This document shows, piece by piece, positions 10,830 to 22,956 of a stretch of 64,000 nucleotides of DNA. How positions within the stretch are numbered: the first letter of the stretch is position 1; each line of letters begins with the position of its first letter. This DNA is from Tiliqua scincoides. Its lineage: Eukaryota > Chordata > Lepidosauria > Squamata > Scincidae. The translations under genes and the position numbers were made by a program. The notes under the pieces are model-generated. The model saw only the letters and a program-made list of their open reading frames with translations, had not been told where the DNA came from and ran no database searches. Where the stretch lies: assembly GCF_035046505.1 (NCBI RefSeq), contig NC_089822.1, forward strand, positions 268,719,024-268,783,023, given 5' to 3'.

Positions 10830-11767
10830 TTATCCTGTGTGTGTTCTTTGATGTTTAGTAAGGTGTGTACTATAGTTGAAACTTTTCCCACACTCTATGC
10901 ATTTATATGGCTTCTCCCCTGTATGAGTTCTGTGATGTTCAGTCAGGGTTGTGCTCCGACTGAAGCTCTTTCCACACTCTGAGCAGGTATATGCTTTCTC
11001 TCCAGTGTGGATTTTTTGGTGGGAAGTCAGGTTTGACTTGTAAGTGAAGCTCTTTCCACATTCTAAACATTTAAATGGTTTCTCCCCTGTGTGGCTTCTT
11101 TGATGTGAAGTGAGGCTTGTGCTCAGAGTGAAACTCTCCCCACACTCAGAGCACTTATATGGCTTCTCTCCAGTGTGGATTCTCTGATGTGCAGTGAGGG
11201 TGGTGCTCTGATTGAAACTCTTTCCACACTCCAAGCACTTATATGGTTTTACAGCTGTGTGGGTTCGTTGATGTCCAATCAACGTTGAGCTCTGCGTGAA
11301 GCGTTTTCCACATTCCAAGCATTCAAATGGTTTCTCCCCAGTGTGGATTCTGTAATGTACATTTAAGCTTGTGATATTACCAAAGCTCTTTCCACACTCC
11401 AAGCAGCGATAGGGATTCTTTTCTTTATGGATTTTTTTGTGCAAGGCAAGGTCTGTGCTATAAGCAAATCTCTCTCCACACTTGGGGCATTTATATGGTT
11501 TCTCCCCCGTATGGATTCTTTCATGTGAAGCAAGAATTGCTCTCTCACTGAAGCTCTTTTCACATTTCAAGCAGCTATATGGTTTCATTGCTTTGTGGGT
11601 TCGTTGATGGGAAGTAAGACTTCTTCTGTGGCTGAAGCTCTTTCCACATTCAGGGCATTTATATGATTTCTCCTCTGTGTGGATTTTCTGATGTGATGCA
11701 AGGCAGGTGTGCTGGGTGAAGCTCTTTCCACACTCCAGGCATTTGTAGGGTTTCTCTCCTGTGTTGG
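10830..11767 (-). CDS. Zinc-finger exon, 11 fingers
   Basis: The acceptor TCTCTAAG lies after a pyrimidine stretch. The exon opens in phase 1 (G from the previous exon plus CC gives Ala). Contact residues at helix positions -1,2,3,6, finger by finger, are QTCS, HRSS, EAIS, YTDL, NTSV, QSTG, QTTA, LTSS, YSNS, RTTE and YTHK. These are diverse, which suits a specific DNA target. Linkers 2-3 (KAMKP), 4-5 (KEKNP) and 6-7 (TAVKP) depart from TGEKP. Confidence 0.9.
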
Positions 11768-14599
11768 CTTAGAGAGCAGAAGAAAAAAAATGATGGTATG
11801 GAAGAGATAGTAGCAGTTATCATTGTTCTGTAAAGTGCTGGGATGACTCACTAAAGCAGTAACACCAGAGAAAGCACTCTCCCCAAGTATGTCAACTGAT
11901 CAACTATTAAGTATTGAGGTACGAAAAAGACACCCAGGGCCAGAAGTAAAAATGGAACCCAGAAGTGAGAAGAATGGACCTAAATGGCTACAGAATGTGA
12001 GAGGAACAGCAAGGGCAGGAGGTCTGGTCTAGAGGGTAGAGCCTCAGTTAGCCTCTGAGGCTAACATCAGATAAGATAAACATCAGAAGGTCGCCAGTTC
12101 GAGGACACCAGCAGCTCCCTGAATGGCTGAGAACAGTGAGACCTTGAAGCAGCTGACAAGCCAAACTGAGTGATTCCACCTGCTCTGGGTGTGAGCAAGA
12201 AGTGTCTTGGCTGCCCTCCATGAGAGAGATGGAGCTGCTTGTCAGCCTGCGTGGGAGAACCGGAGGCCAGAAGTGAGACCAAACCAGGAGGATCCATTCT
12301 GAAATGTTGTTGGTTCTTGAAAGAAAGAACCTCTATAATTGTAAAAATCCCCTTGAGGGATTTAGAAACGCCTGCCTATATAAACCGCCTTGAATAAAGT
12401 CATCCGATGACCAGAAAGGCGGTATATAAATACTGAGTTATTATTGTTATTCATACGCAAAGCTCAGTGCATGGAATACATATACTGAGAATGTCCATCA
12501 GGAATAAGAAATAAGTCTTCCTAACTGAACCAAGTTCCTTAACAATATAGTGAGCTAAGAAACTCCTGTGCCTCTCCTGGTGTCATTTAAAGACTTGTTG
12601 GGAGAGGAAGGGAAAAGGAGCTGTGGTGGTTTAGGAAGTGGCCCAGTTCTACATGTGTTTAGTGCAACTTACTAACCTACACTTTGAGTGCCAGGCCACT
12701 TTGGCTTCCTCCACTAGTGGAAGAGGGACAGATAATTCTTTGCTACAGACTTTACTGCCCTAGAAACAGAGTCACAGAACCTGCAAGAGTTTTTCAGTGA
12801 TTTTCAACCACTGCACTCCAAACTCCTGGGAACTTTTCGCAACACACCGGTTGAAAAATTGGCGCTTCAAGGAAACACCACAAATTACCAGACAGAAAGG
12901 GGGTCAAATGTAGACATACCTGGTGATTTCTCCTCTTCATCCAAGTCCAGAAAAAATGGATCTTGTCCTCCTTCCAGCCAGGAAATGAGTTCAGGTTTGG
13001 GAACTATATTGGAAGAGAAAGAAAGACTAGTTTCTTCAGACTATGAACTATCCAGGCATTCCAAAGCAGCCTGCACAACCCTCTCCAATACCGAGAGGTA
13101 AACTCTATTCAGCCAGATAAAACACTCAGAACATGGACTGTCCAGTTACTGAACTGGTTATCACTGTCTGTGTTCAGGGATTCCATTCAGGCTCCTGGTA
13201 TACAGATCCGGTTCTGCTTTATTTCACTGAGAAACAAATTCTATGATCCTGGTGGGATCAGGTTCTCTGCCTAAAGCTTCCAAAGTCCACTGTTCATCAC
13301 ACAGTAAAACAAACTCAAGATGGCACATTCAGGCTTGAGCCATTCCAGGTTGTTTCACGCATCTGCATCCTGCTTCAAAAGCAGGAAGTGGTTTCCAGTT
13401 TCAGCTCAATTAAAAGAAGGAATCCACAGTTAAGAACAAGATGACAACCTCTGCAAAAGCCACTTAAAGGAATAAAGTGCCCCAAACACTTATCCATAAC
13501 TGTTTACAAGCCACGTGGAATGAGAAAGAGCCAAAAAGTTTTGTAACGGCTTACCCAGAGAGGCTACTATCCTGCAATTCAGCAGCATGACTTCCATGTA
13601 TAACATTCGTTGGTCTGGATTCAGCAGAGCCCACTCGTCCTTCGTGAAATGCACGACCACCTCATCCAAAGTCACTACGCCCTGAAAGAGGAAAATAGTT
13701 GCTTTTCACAAAGAACTCCCCCGCACAGCACAGACACTTGTCCTCCTAAGAACAGCCCTGCTGGATCAGGCCATAGGTCCACCTAGTCCAGCTTCTTCTA
13801 TCTCACAGCGGCCCACCAAATGCCCCAGGGAGCACACAAGACAACAAGAGACCCACATCCCAGTGCCATCCCTTGCATCTGAAGAAGAAAGTGTGTGTCT
13901 TTCTTCGGGAGACAAAGGCTGCAATCCTATTCATGCTTACATGGGAGTAAGTCCCATTGAATGCAGTGGGGCTTGCTTCCGAGTAGACAGATCAGAGTGT
14001 GTGGACAGTTGTAGAGCAGGTAGGTAAAATTTATCTGGTCATATCTTGTCAAATATTGCCCAGTATTTAAGACATCCATTTATTAGATCAAAGAACGGAG
14101 CCATTCACAAGAACTGAGCATCTTCTGGACCACTCTAAGGCCACCAAAAGGCCTGCAATGCTAATCCAGCCCCCTGAGCACTTGTGTGGACTGAGGAGGT
14201 TTCACACCTTCTGAAGTCAGCAGTTCTTCCAGCCAGAGCTGGAGGTGTTTGAGATAGTGCAAAGGTCCCCCTCTGGATGGGAACGAGGAGGGCCTAGAGG
14301 CAAAACACCAGAAAGGATGTGCACAGTGAACCTTGCTTCATAAAATGGATGGTCTCATCCACCTTGAAACAGGGACCTCAGTTCCCTAAAGGGGCCCAAC
14401 TGAGGGGCCACTTTGCTGCCACCCCAGCAATCTTTCTGTGCAAGGGGATCAACTGAGTTCACATCCTTCTGAGTAGGAAGCTTTGATCATTTGCAGCTCC
14501 AGGACAGGAATATTCCTTCATGCCCCACAGAGAAAGGGGGTGGCCTCCACTGCGTATCTGATTCCCTGGTGATCTGTCGCTTACCTTCTTAGGAGCCAT
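10830..14599 (-). CDS. KRAB zinc-finger protein, 11 C2H2 fingers
   Basis: Four exons join in frame: 14585-14599, 13555-13681, 12920-13003 and 10830-11767. Together they make 388 codons including the stop. Order: MAPKK start, KRAB-A box, KRAB-B-like segment (PKPELISWLEGG), then 11 fingers with CxxC-x12-HxxxH spacing. Such proteins bind DNA in the nucleus and repress through TRIM28/KAP1. The KRAB-A core reads VMLLN instead of VMLEN, changing a residue important for KAP1 binding, and Tyr follows as Cys. The finger exon begins right inside the first linker (NTGEKP), so the usual ~60-residue spacer is missing. Fingers end at THTG then stop. A one-base shift leaves another finger relic behind. All introns have GT/AG ends and compatible phases. 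Confidence 0.83.
12020..12452 (+). mobile_element. tRNA-derived SINE with L2-type tail
   Basis: The head has an A-box-like TAGAGGGTAGAGCC and a B-box-like GGTCGCCAGTTCGAGG. The body is ~280 bp and the tail reads AGGCGGTATATAAATACTG then ATTATTATT. It sits in the intron between the finger exon and the KRAB-B-like exon. Confidence 0.75.
12793..12860. mobile_element. Fragment of GATTTTCAAC-type MITE (family D)
   Basis: CAGTGATTTTCAACCACTG and ACACACCGGTTGAAAAATTG match the ends of longer copies at 14957-15179 and 51418-51775. Confidence 0.5.
12920..13003 (-). CDS. KRAB-B-like exon of the 11-finger gene
   Basis: An 84-nt exon, phase 1 at both ends, with acceptor CCAATATAG and donor GTATGT. It encodes VPKPELISWLEGG and then an acidic tail. 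KRAB-B boxes follow KRAB-A and strengthen repression. Because the length is a multiple of three it can be skipped without a frame change. Confidence 0.85.
13555..13681 (-). CDS. KRAB-A exon (degenerate MLE motif)
   Basis: Exactly 127 nt, the standard KRAB-A exon length, with acceptor CTCTTTCAG and donor GTAAGC. It encodes VTLDEVVVHFTKDEWALL, then LYMEVMLLNC. The conserved Trp is kept, but MLE is MLL and the next Asn-Tyr is Asn-Cys. Confidence 0.9.
13747..13870 (-). mobile_element. CR1-like LINE 3' fragment
   Basis: A reversed 3' end reading AAGAACAGCCCTGCTGGATC, intronic. Confidence 0.85.
13917..13990. mobile_element. Short Harbinger-like MITE
   Basis: GGCTGCAATCCTATTCATGC, then AGTAAGTCCCATTGAATG and GGGCTTGCTTCCGAGTAGAC. 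Same family as the 90-bp copy at 42672-42761. Confidence 0.6.
14585..14599 (-). CDS. 15-nt start exon, MAPKK
   Basis: ATG GCT CCT AAG AAG followed by donor GTAAGC, phase 0 to the KRAB-A exon. The context GAGAAGAAATGG is good for initiation. Four other 15-nt start exons of this kind occur in the window. Confidence 0.75.
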
Positions 14600-14956
14600 T
14601 TCTTCTCTTCCCACAAGAAGATATGAACTAGAAGGCAACACCGATGCCATTCCCCCAGCTGAAAGGCAAAGAAAGCAGATGGCAAGAAAGGGAGAAAAAG
14701 CAGGTGGAAATTTAACATTTAATTTCGTCAGAGAAGTTTCATCTGTCTTCATGTCAGCTTGACGGGCACTCGTTCTCACCCAAAAATGCCTGAGAGGGGT
14801 GGGCCTCACTGGAGGGTCATCTTCTCCCATTCTGACCCATCATGCTCCTGCAGAAAACCTTTCTTAGCCTACAGAGTCACCGTTTCTATCATATTTCTGC
14901 CTCACATCAACCTTCCACCTGCTGGTCTTGGACCAGTGTCCTTTCCTAGTAGCAAT

Positions 14957-15179
14957 TTTTGAAAATTGTTGAAAAACTTGGGTTCTGCAGCTCTGTTTCT
15001 AGAGCAACTGCCTATGGTAATGAATTGCAGAAGAGGAAAAGGGACAGATAATTCATTACTACAGACAGTTTCCCTAGAAACAGAACCCAGAATAGTCTAC
15101 CAGAAGCTAGAAGTGACATCACAAGAGGTGAAGACCATAAAGGTCAGTGTGCCATGAGAAGAAACATATTCAAAATCCC
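14957..15179. mobile_element. Family D MITE
   Basis: Begins TAGCAATTTTTGAAAATTG and ends GCCATGAGAAGAAACATATTC. The interior block TTTCCCTAGAAACAGAACCC recurs at 28540-28690, 41640-41835 and 51418-51775. Terminal repeats are approximate. Confidence 0.55.
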
Positions 15180-16715
15180 TGATCCATTGGATGCAAACTT
15201 CCCATCATGCAAAGCAGGGGCCAAATTAATTGAACACTGTGACCTGAAACAAAGAAGACAAGCAACAAAGAAGCTCCAGAGGGTCCTGGATGAAGCAGAT
15301 TATCCGAATCCTTTTCAATCTGGCTTCAGACCAGGCTCTGAAGGTCATCTGCTGTCTGAAGGTCCTCTGAAGGACCTATGCAGAGGGCTGGACGAAGGGA
15401 GTGCATCCTCACTAGTTCTTTTGGACCTCTCAGCTTATTTCGACACTATCAACCATGGTGTCCTTCTGGGACAGTTGGCTGAGTTGGGGATTAGGGATAC
15501 TGTCTTGCAGTGATTGCACTTCTTCTTGGCCAACAGAACCCAGATGGTGGTATTGGGGGACTTGTTCAGCACCCTGGCCCTTGGGGTGTAGGGTGCCACA
15601 GGGTTCTAAACTGTCCCCCACATTATTTAATATATTCACAAAAACGCTGGGAGAGGTCATTCAGGGATTTGGCATTGGGTGCCATCAGTATGTGGATGAC
15701 ACTCAGCTCCTTTCCACTAGATACCAGGGTGGCTGTCTGTCCTGGAGCCAGTTGGGATCTGGATGAAGGTGAACAAGCTGAAATTAAATCCTGACAACAG
15801 AGGTCCTCTTGGTTCAGAAATCCATGATGTGGGTGTTGAATTATTGCCCTGCTCTAAATGGGGTTGCACTCCCAGTGAAGGAGCAGGTTCGCAGCTTGGA
15901 GATTATCCTGGACTCACAGCTGCTGCTGGATGCCCAGGTGTTGACTGTGGCCAGGAGTGCCTTTGTCCAGCTTCAGCTGGTGCAACAGCTGCGGCCGTAT
16001 CTATCGTAGTTGGATCTGGCCACAGTGGTCCATGCCATAGTGACATCAAGAATAATTACTTTAATGCGCTCTACATGAGGCTGCCCCTGAAGACAGTCCA
16101 GAAGTTACAGCTAGCATGGAATGCAGCAGCTCATGTAGTTGCTGGAGACAGCAGTTTGACTCTGTCATGCCGCTGCTCTGGCAGTTGCACTGCCTGCTGG
16201 TTCGTTTCCGGGTCCAATTCAAATTGCTGGTTTTGACCTTTAAAGCCCTAAATGACTGGTGACCAGCGTATTTGAGAGACCACCTTCTTCCGTACAATCC
16301 GGTCTATTCTCTGAGGTCATCAGAGGGGGCCCTATTGGTTGTGCCACCATTGAGAGAGGTTAGGGGGATGGCAGCCAGAAACAGGGCCTTCTCAGTGGCA
16401 ATGCCTACTTTATGCAATTCCCTCCCCGTTGAGCTGAGGAGACCTTCCTCTTTATTAACTTTCCGGCAAGGCCTGAAGACATTTTTGTTTACGAAAGACT
16501 TTGAGGCCCTATAATGGCTGCTTTTTATGAATTTATTTAATGTTTTTCTTGGTACATTTTAATGCTGGTTGCTTTGCATTTTATATTGTCTGTTTTAACA
16601 TTGTTTTTATAGTTTTTATCTATATTTTATTATTTTTGTATTATGTATTTTATTTACTGATTGTTAGCTGCCTTGGATGCCCTTCGGGGAGAACAGTAGA
16701 TTACAAATCAATTAA
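15180..16715 (+). mobile_element. L2-type LINE, 5'-truncated, broken
   Basis: Broken frames on the plus strand encode L2/CR1-superfamily reverse transcriptase: FQSGFRPGSEGHL, LVLLDLSAYFDTINHGVL, GCRVPQGSKLSPTLFNI and the catalytic YVDDTQL. The frame shifts several times. The C-terminal piece LTFRQGLKTFLFTKDF and the 3' end with CCCTTCGGGGAGAACAG, then AAT-rich repeats, are typical of L2. It lies upstream of the 11-finger gene's start exon, within the span between its two KRAB modules. Confidence 0.85.
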
Positions 16716-17871
16716 TCAAACAAACAAATGTTCAAAACACCTCTCAAAGCACAGCTCAAAACACCTCTCTCAGAGGGTGATTTATGGTGGGCAGGAGGGA
16801 GGGCAGAGAAACCTTAGCAATGCAGCTTAAATGGGGAGAGAGAGCCTCTTTGTAGAGAGATGGGGTTGGGTAGGTAATATTTTAGTTAAATATGCTAGGT
16901 CTATGAAGATTCGTGGGGGTGTGAGACGAACATCTGGTAAGATGGAGGGTGAAAGCACAGTTGACGGGCTCTGACTCAGGAATGAGGTGGGGGACACTTT
17001 ACTGAATTCAGAGGGTCAGGGGGTTGGAGACAGAAATGGGCACAGGTAACGCGAATCTGGACGGATAACCTGGAAGCTGGTTTGAGTCTAGGGGATGCTC
17101 TGGTTCATTCCACCTCAAAGGTGTCCTTCAGGTTTGTGGCCTTGAGTGGCTCAAATAAATATTAAGTTAGATTAAACATCAAATGGTTAAAAGGGCTGTG
17201 AGTTTTAGAAGCAGCTCATTTCTGCCTTGTTTGTCCCAAGACACCAGGGATGCAGCAAACTAAGAAATGAGGCTGAGCATAGCTGAGAATCAGAATCAGG
17301 AGCTAGGCGATTTTTTTCCTAGCAGGTCCTTGGTGGAAATGAAGCATTTTTTCTTAAGTCACCTTTGTGTGTGTGTGTGTGGGGGGAGGGGGGGGGTCTT
17401 GCCATTTGTCTTTTCTATGCAGACCTCCAGGCTCCAACTTCTGGACAGCAGGCCTGGAAAAAGGAGTGAAAATCTACTAAATGCTGCATTTTTCTAATTG
17501 ACAACCCATTCCATGGATTTTGCGTTAGTAGTTGATTAAATCAGGACTGTTTAGGCTTTTGTTATTTTTAGTTCTGTGTGTTCTCTCTTAGGGCTTTTAT
17601 CTTTTGAAAACTTTGTTTCTCTAAATACTGCAAACTTTTTCAAATGAGTTTTTGGTGATGGGTATGGCTTGGGAGATTCAAGGACATGCTTAGCCTACAA
17701 TCCAGATGCCTTAAATAAGACCTGAGTATTTTGGGAAATGTCTGTTGTATTCAGGCCCTTTTGCCTGGGGGGAGGATCAAGTAAGTTTGCAGATACTCAA
17801 GGGTGGTGGCTTTCATTACTGGCATGTTTGCATGATAAAGAGTTAGGAGGAGCCTTTAGGAGGGTTACAGC
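16716..17871. other. No gene recognised
   Basis: No finger exon or KRAB-B-like exon lies between the KRAB-A exon at 18377-18503 and the LINE at 15180-16715. A GT/G-rich run occurs at 17364-17396. Confidence 0.5.
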
Positions 17872-18045
17872 AGAGACTTGAGATGGGTGGGGAGGCAAAG
17901 CCTTCCCACTGGAGTCCTTCAAAAAGCACTGCCATCCTGTGCTTTTTGTGCATCCTTGCAAAATAACAGCTGTGTGGTGGTTTTCAAAGCACTTTGGGGG
18001 GGGGGGGAGGTTCTGCCTTCCCACCCACCACAAGTGCCTGGATTA
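17872..18045. mobile_element. Inverted-repeat MITE (family E)
   Basis: GATGGGTGGGGAGGCAAAGC at the left and GCCTTCCCACCCACCACAAG at the right are inverted repeats. A second copy is at 22428-22672. Non-coding, in the intron or flank of the KRAB-A exon. Confidence 0.6.
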
Positions 18046-18332
18046 CAGGCAGAATTTTAGAGTGTCAGCAGATCAAGATACTGTGATGCCTGATCAGGGA
18101 AGTAGTTCTTACATCCTCCTCCTAAATGGAAGCTCTTGACAATTACGGGGGTGGAGTTGCCTAACCTGGCCTTTGTTACACTCCTTTACAGTGTAAAGCA
18201 AGGAGGATCCAAGAAAGAGCCAGGTATGCCAATCACAAGACTTATTTGAACAGGAAAGAGACACTTGGGATGTCCATGGATCTGATCCAGCACCTCCCCC
18301 ACTTTCCATGGGGGAAATTCTTATTGTGATCA

Positions 18333-19395
<1,063 letters not shown>

Positions 19396-19889
19396 AGATG
19401 CTGCTTCCACTCCAGCCCAAGGAGGAGACCATCCAGAAGGTAGCAGGGATGCCATCCTGCCCACTGCAAGAGAGACAAAAAGGGGTGGGAATCTCATTAT
19501 CCCTCAAACACAGCTGTAGTTCACTTCCTCCTGTAACCGGAAACAGGGCCTCTGAGAGGAATTTTATCAGTGGGTACTTTTATCTTTTGGGTCCCTTCCC
19601 AAAGAGGGAGGAGGTGAAACAGAGTGGGGGGTGGCCATGGGGTGGGCAGAACGGGGGCAACAGGCAGGGGGAAGTGGCAACAGCTGGAATAGTCTGGAGT
19701 GCAGGTCTACCAGTCATCCCAATGCAGAGCTCAGGTCTACCTGCCTGCCCAGCGTTGGCAGCAAGGGACAGTCATACGGAAAACCTAACCCAGTCTCTCT
19801 CTCAGTCTTGCTATATATTAAAATATAGCAAATCACTGCAGGAGACGAGGAGCATCGTACTCAGGGTCACACCAGGATGGAGAGTGTCC

Positions 19890-20095
19890 TGCGTGCCCCA
19901 ACACTGGCTTCTGCAGCAGCTGTGTCCCGGAGCTCCTCTACGCTCCTTCATGGGAAGCAGATCCACAAGCCAAGGAGCTACTGCAGCAGGCCAGCTTCCT
20001 CCCAGATGTGACACTGTTAAGGACTGCATGCGTTCCTGGGCCTGGCCTGTATGACATGTGCCCACGGTAATGTCCCCAGCATCCCACATGGGCAG
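19890..20095 (-). repeat. Interspersed repeat, inverted partner at 33955
   Basis: The segment reading GCAGATCCACAAGCCAAGGA to CCCCAGCATCCCACATGGGC is the reverse complement of 33955-34205. Family unknown, non-coding. Confidence 0.65.
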
Positions 20096-20131
20096 TGTGG
20101 TTAAAAGTCATAGAAGTCTGTGCAAGCGCTT

Positions 20132-20286
20132 GGTTTTAGAGGCAGGCTGCCTCTGATTGCCAGAAGCAGGAGGGCACCAGAACGCAGGTTGTGCCTGTTG
20201 TCTTGGGTGCTCCCTGGGCATTTGGTGGGCCACTCGGAGATGCAGAAAGCTGGACTAGATGGGCCTTTGGCCTGATCATAACTAGT
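20132..20286 (+). mobile_element. CR1-like LINE 3' fragment
   Basis: Plus-orientation 3' end with GCATTTGGTGGGCCACTC and CTGGACTAGATGGGCC, ending near GCCTGATCATAA. Confidence 0.75.
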
Positions 20287-20317
20287 GAGTCTGGGAGAGA
20301 CTGGAAAATGTCTCTCA

Positions 20318-20586
20318 ATTTGCCCTGCTAATTGGGTAAGAGGCACTTTTGCTAGTGGGTGCTCCTGCTAGTGGGTGCAGGGGGAGAGTAACTGGCCCTC
20401 CTCACCCCAGCAGTGTCTTTTCTGGTGGCTGCCTGCTGGTGTTCTTTTGCATCTTTTTTAGATTGTGAGCCCTTTTGGGACGGGGAGCCATTTGATTTTC
20501 TTTGTAAACCGCTTTGTGAACTTTTAGTTGAAAAGCGGTATATAAATACTGTTAATAATAATAATAATGACGATGATGATGATTCA
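20318..20586 (+). mobile_element. L2-like LINE 3' end with trinucleotide tail
   Basis: Contains TTAGATTGTGAGCCCTTTTG, then AAAGCGGTATATAAATACTG and an (ATA)n/(ATG)n tail. The inverted homologue is at 37592-37925. Confidence 0.75.
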
Positions 20587-20875
20587 GATTCCAGGTCATT
20601 TCTGGGCCCCTCCTTTGGCTCCAGTCCTGGGTGCCCTTTCTGGCCTGGGTACAAATTACCCCCTTTACCCCCTCTCCTAGGCCTTGACTGGAAACTCTCT
20701 TCCCATGTGCCCCACAGCCCTGGGACAAGCAGGATGAGGCCCACATCTCTTTATTTCCCCCACTCTGCCCCTTTTAACAGACTGCCTGGCTGCTCCCCCC
20801 TCCCCAACATCTTTCCTGGTCCACCAGAAGATGCACATTTGCCTCCATTTGGTTTCCCCCCAATGGCTCCAAGGG

Positions 20876-20949
20876 GGAAGAGCAGCTTGCACACTGTGGT
20901 GAGACTCCCCGCAAGACTTAGTGCTTTGCCCCCCTCCAGCTACACCACT
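20876..20949. mobile_element. Right end of GTGGCGTAGC-family MITE
   Basis: GAAGAGCAGCTTGCACACTG leads to ACTTAGTGCTTTGCCCCCCT and CCAGCTACACCACTG, the right half of the 59235-59435 element. The left end was not found. Confidence 0.55.
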
Positions 20950-21412
20950 GAGCGCACCAAACCGAAGCGGGAGCAGGATTTGCAAAAGAGAAGTTGGAGC
21001 CCTCTGAGTGGGGGGGGGGCCTTTGGAGAAGCTAAAGGGAGCAAGACGACCCCCCCCCCCTCACCAGGCAGACCTCTCAGCATGTGATTCACGACTCCTT
21101 CCACTGCAGGACGGCTCCGGGACGCGAGGACAGGGAGCGGCGGAGCCCCTGCGCGGTTCTGGGTTCAAGTCCTGCCCGCTCCTCTCGCGCACGACGGCCG
21201 GGCTGGGACGAAGCCCGCGCGCCCAGGAGAGGCTCCGGGGGACTCAGCAGCCGCGAGCTGAGCCTTTGCCTCTTGCAGCGCTCTGCCCAGCCGGGAGGGG
21301 TACGCAGGCACGGACTGGGAGGGGAGGGGAGGGGTGGGACGAGGGAGGGGGCGGCTGCCGGTCCTCGAGGCGGTGCGGACCGCCCTGGCTGGTCATAAGG
21401 AGGAGAACGAGG

Positions 21413-21482
21413 CTGCAATCCCGTCCACACTTACCCGGGAGTAAGCTCCAGAGACGAGCGTGGGGCTTGCTTCCGAGTAGAC
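21413..21482. mobile_element. Short Harbinger-like MITE
   Basis: GGCTGCAATCCCGTCCACAC, then GGGAGTAAGC and GGGGCTTGCTTCCGAGTAG. Same family as 13917-13990. Confidence 0.55.
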
Positions 21483-21605
21483 CTGCCCAGGCCTGGGCTC
21501 CGAGAGGCACCGAGATCTTGCGCCCAGTGGCGTAGCTGCAGGGGTGCGAAGCGCCAAGTGCTGCAGGGAGCCTCCCCCTGACCAGCCCCCGCTTGACATG
21601 AGAAC

Positions 21606-21775
21606 CTAAGAAGAGCGCGCTGGATCAGGCCAAAGACCCACCTAGTCCAGCTTCCTGGATCTCACAGCGGCCCACCAGATGCCCCAGTGGGCACACAAGA
21701 GACCTGCGTCCTGGTGCCCTCCCCTGCAGCTGGCATTCTGACCATGATTCTCCCATGCAGCCCGCTTCTAAAGTC
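21606..21775 (-). mobile_element. CR1-like LINE 3' fragment
   Basis: Reversed 3' end reading AAGAAGAGCGCGCTGGATC, then ACTAGTTC-equivalent TAGTCCAGCTTCCTGGATCT. It is embedded in the GC-rich island. Confidence 0.85.
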
Positions 21776-22427
21776 AGGAGGCTGCCGGATCCTGTGGCGA
21801 GGAGTTCCCCCGGCTGCGCCACTGCTCGCTCCAGCCCCGCTGCTGCCTTTGCTTCCCCCACCTGCGTGGTGCAAAGTCCTTTCCCCGGCGGAACAGCCCC
21901 GAGGTGGTCCCCCCCGCTGCCCGCGCAGCGCTGCCAGGCTCGGGCCCGCCGCGGGTCTCGCCCGTTCCCAGGCAGGCAGGCGGCGCGCGCGAGCCCGGCC
22001 CGGAGTCCTCCTGCGCCTCCCCGCGGCCTGAGCGGAGGACGCTGAAGTCACTTCCTGAGCCCGCCCAGGATCGGACCCGCGAGGCCGGAGGGGGTCGCCC
22101 GCCACAGCGGGCTGGGTGCGGGGGGCTCCTGCAGGCCGAGGCAGGCGGGGCGCTGCAGGGCTGCGCTGCCGCCCCTTCCCTCCCCCCTGGGTAGGGGTCC
22201 AGGGGGAGCAGTTTCAGAAGAGATGCTGCTGGGGCGGGGCGGGCGGGGCGGGGGGATTCAGCTCTGCCCGCCTGGCACTGGGGCCACAGCCTTCTCTGGC
22301 TGCTGAACGACGAGCCCTGGGGGTCTGCCCAGCAGGGACCTGTGGTGGGTGGAGAGGCAGGAAGCTGGACTGGGTGGGCCCTGGCCCTGATCCAGCAGGG
22401 TTCAAAAGAAGGCAGTCCGGGCAGCAG

Positions 22428-22672
22428 TGACATGCGGTGGGTGGAGAGGCAGAGCCTCTCCCCTGAGGCCTTCAGAAAGCTCTGCTGCCCTGGGAGGTGT
22501 GCAAGCACTCCCCACCCAGGCCCTCTCCCTGCCCGCACCTCTGCCCTCCCTGCCCTGCATGCAGACTGAGAATGCTGGCACACCTCCCACAGTGGCAGCC
22601 CTTTCGAAAGGACTCTGGTGGGGAGGCTCTGCCTCACCTGCCTCCCCACCCACCGCAGGCCCCTGCTGCCCA
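22428..22672. mobile_element. Inverted-repeat MITE (family E)
   Basis: GCGGTGGGTGGAGAGGCAGA at the left pairs with CCTCCCCACCCACCGCAGG at the right. Second copy of the family at 17872-18045. Confidence 0.65.
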
Positions 22673-22712
22673 GCCAGCCTGCCTTGACAATTCTTTTGAA
22701 TGAACCTAAGAA

Positions 22713-22850
22713 GAGCCCTGCTGGATCAGGCCAAAGGCCCACCTAGTCCAGCTTCCTGGATCTCACAGCGGCCCACCAGATGCCTCCTGGAGGACACACA
22801 AGACCACAAGTTACGTGCATCTTGCTGCCACCTCCCTGCAGCTACATCTA
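22713..22850 (-). mobile_element. CR1-like LINE 3' fragment
   Basis: Reversed 3' end reading AAGAAGAGCCCTGCTGGATC. Confidence 0.85.
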
Positions 22851-22956
22851 GCAGGACGTGAATGTTGTTCCTTGGTCTTGTCTCTGTTTGTTTGTGTGAG
22901 CTGATTGTCATTTCCCCCCAGGGACGCTGGCATGTGCATCCTGAAGCATCTCCATA

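Larger units (their letters stand above)
21080..22200. promoter_or_regulatory. GC-rich, CpG-island-like region
   Basis: Long stretches are rich in CG dinucleotides (CGCGCGCGAGCCCGGCCCGG type sequence at ~21,985-22,005), unlike the flanks. It lies between the minus-strand start exon at 19381 and the plus-strand start exon at 23117. A shared bidirectional promoter is the natural reading. No exon was recognised inside. Confidence 0.6.

Noticed and set aside
11585-11851. Frame of 88 codons on minus overlapping the finger exon
   Set aside because: It is the finger exon read in a wrong frame; the true frame continues from 11588 up to the acceptor at 11768.
21774-22742. Long minus-strand frame of 322 codons
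   Set aside because: It crosses a CR1-like fragment, a MITE and the GC island, and its proline/arginine-rich composition reflects GC content. No domain or splice support.
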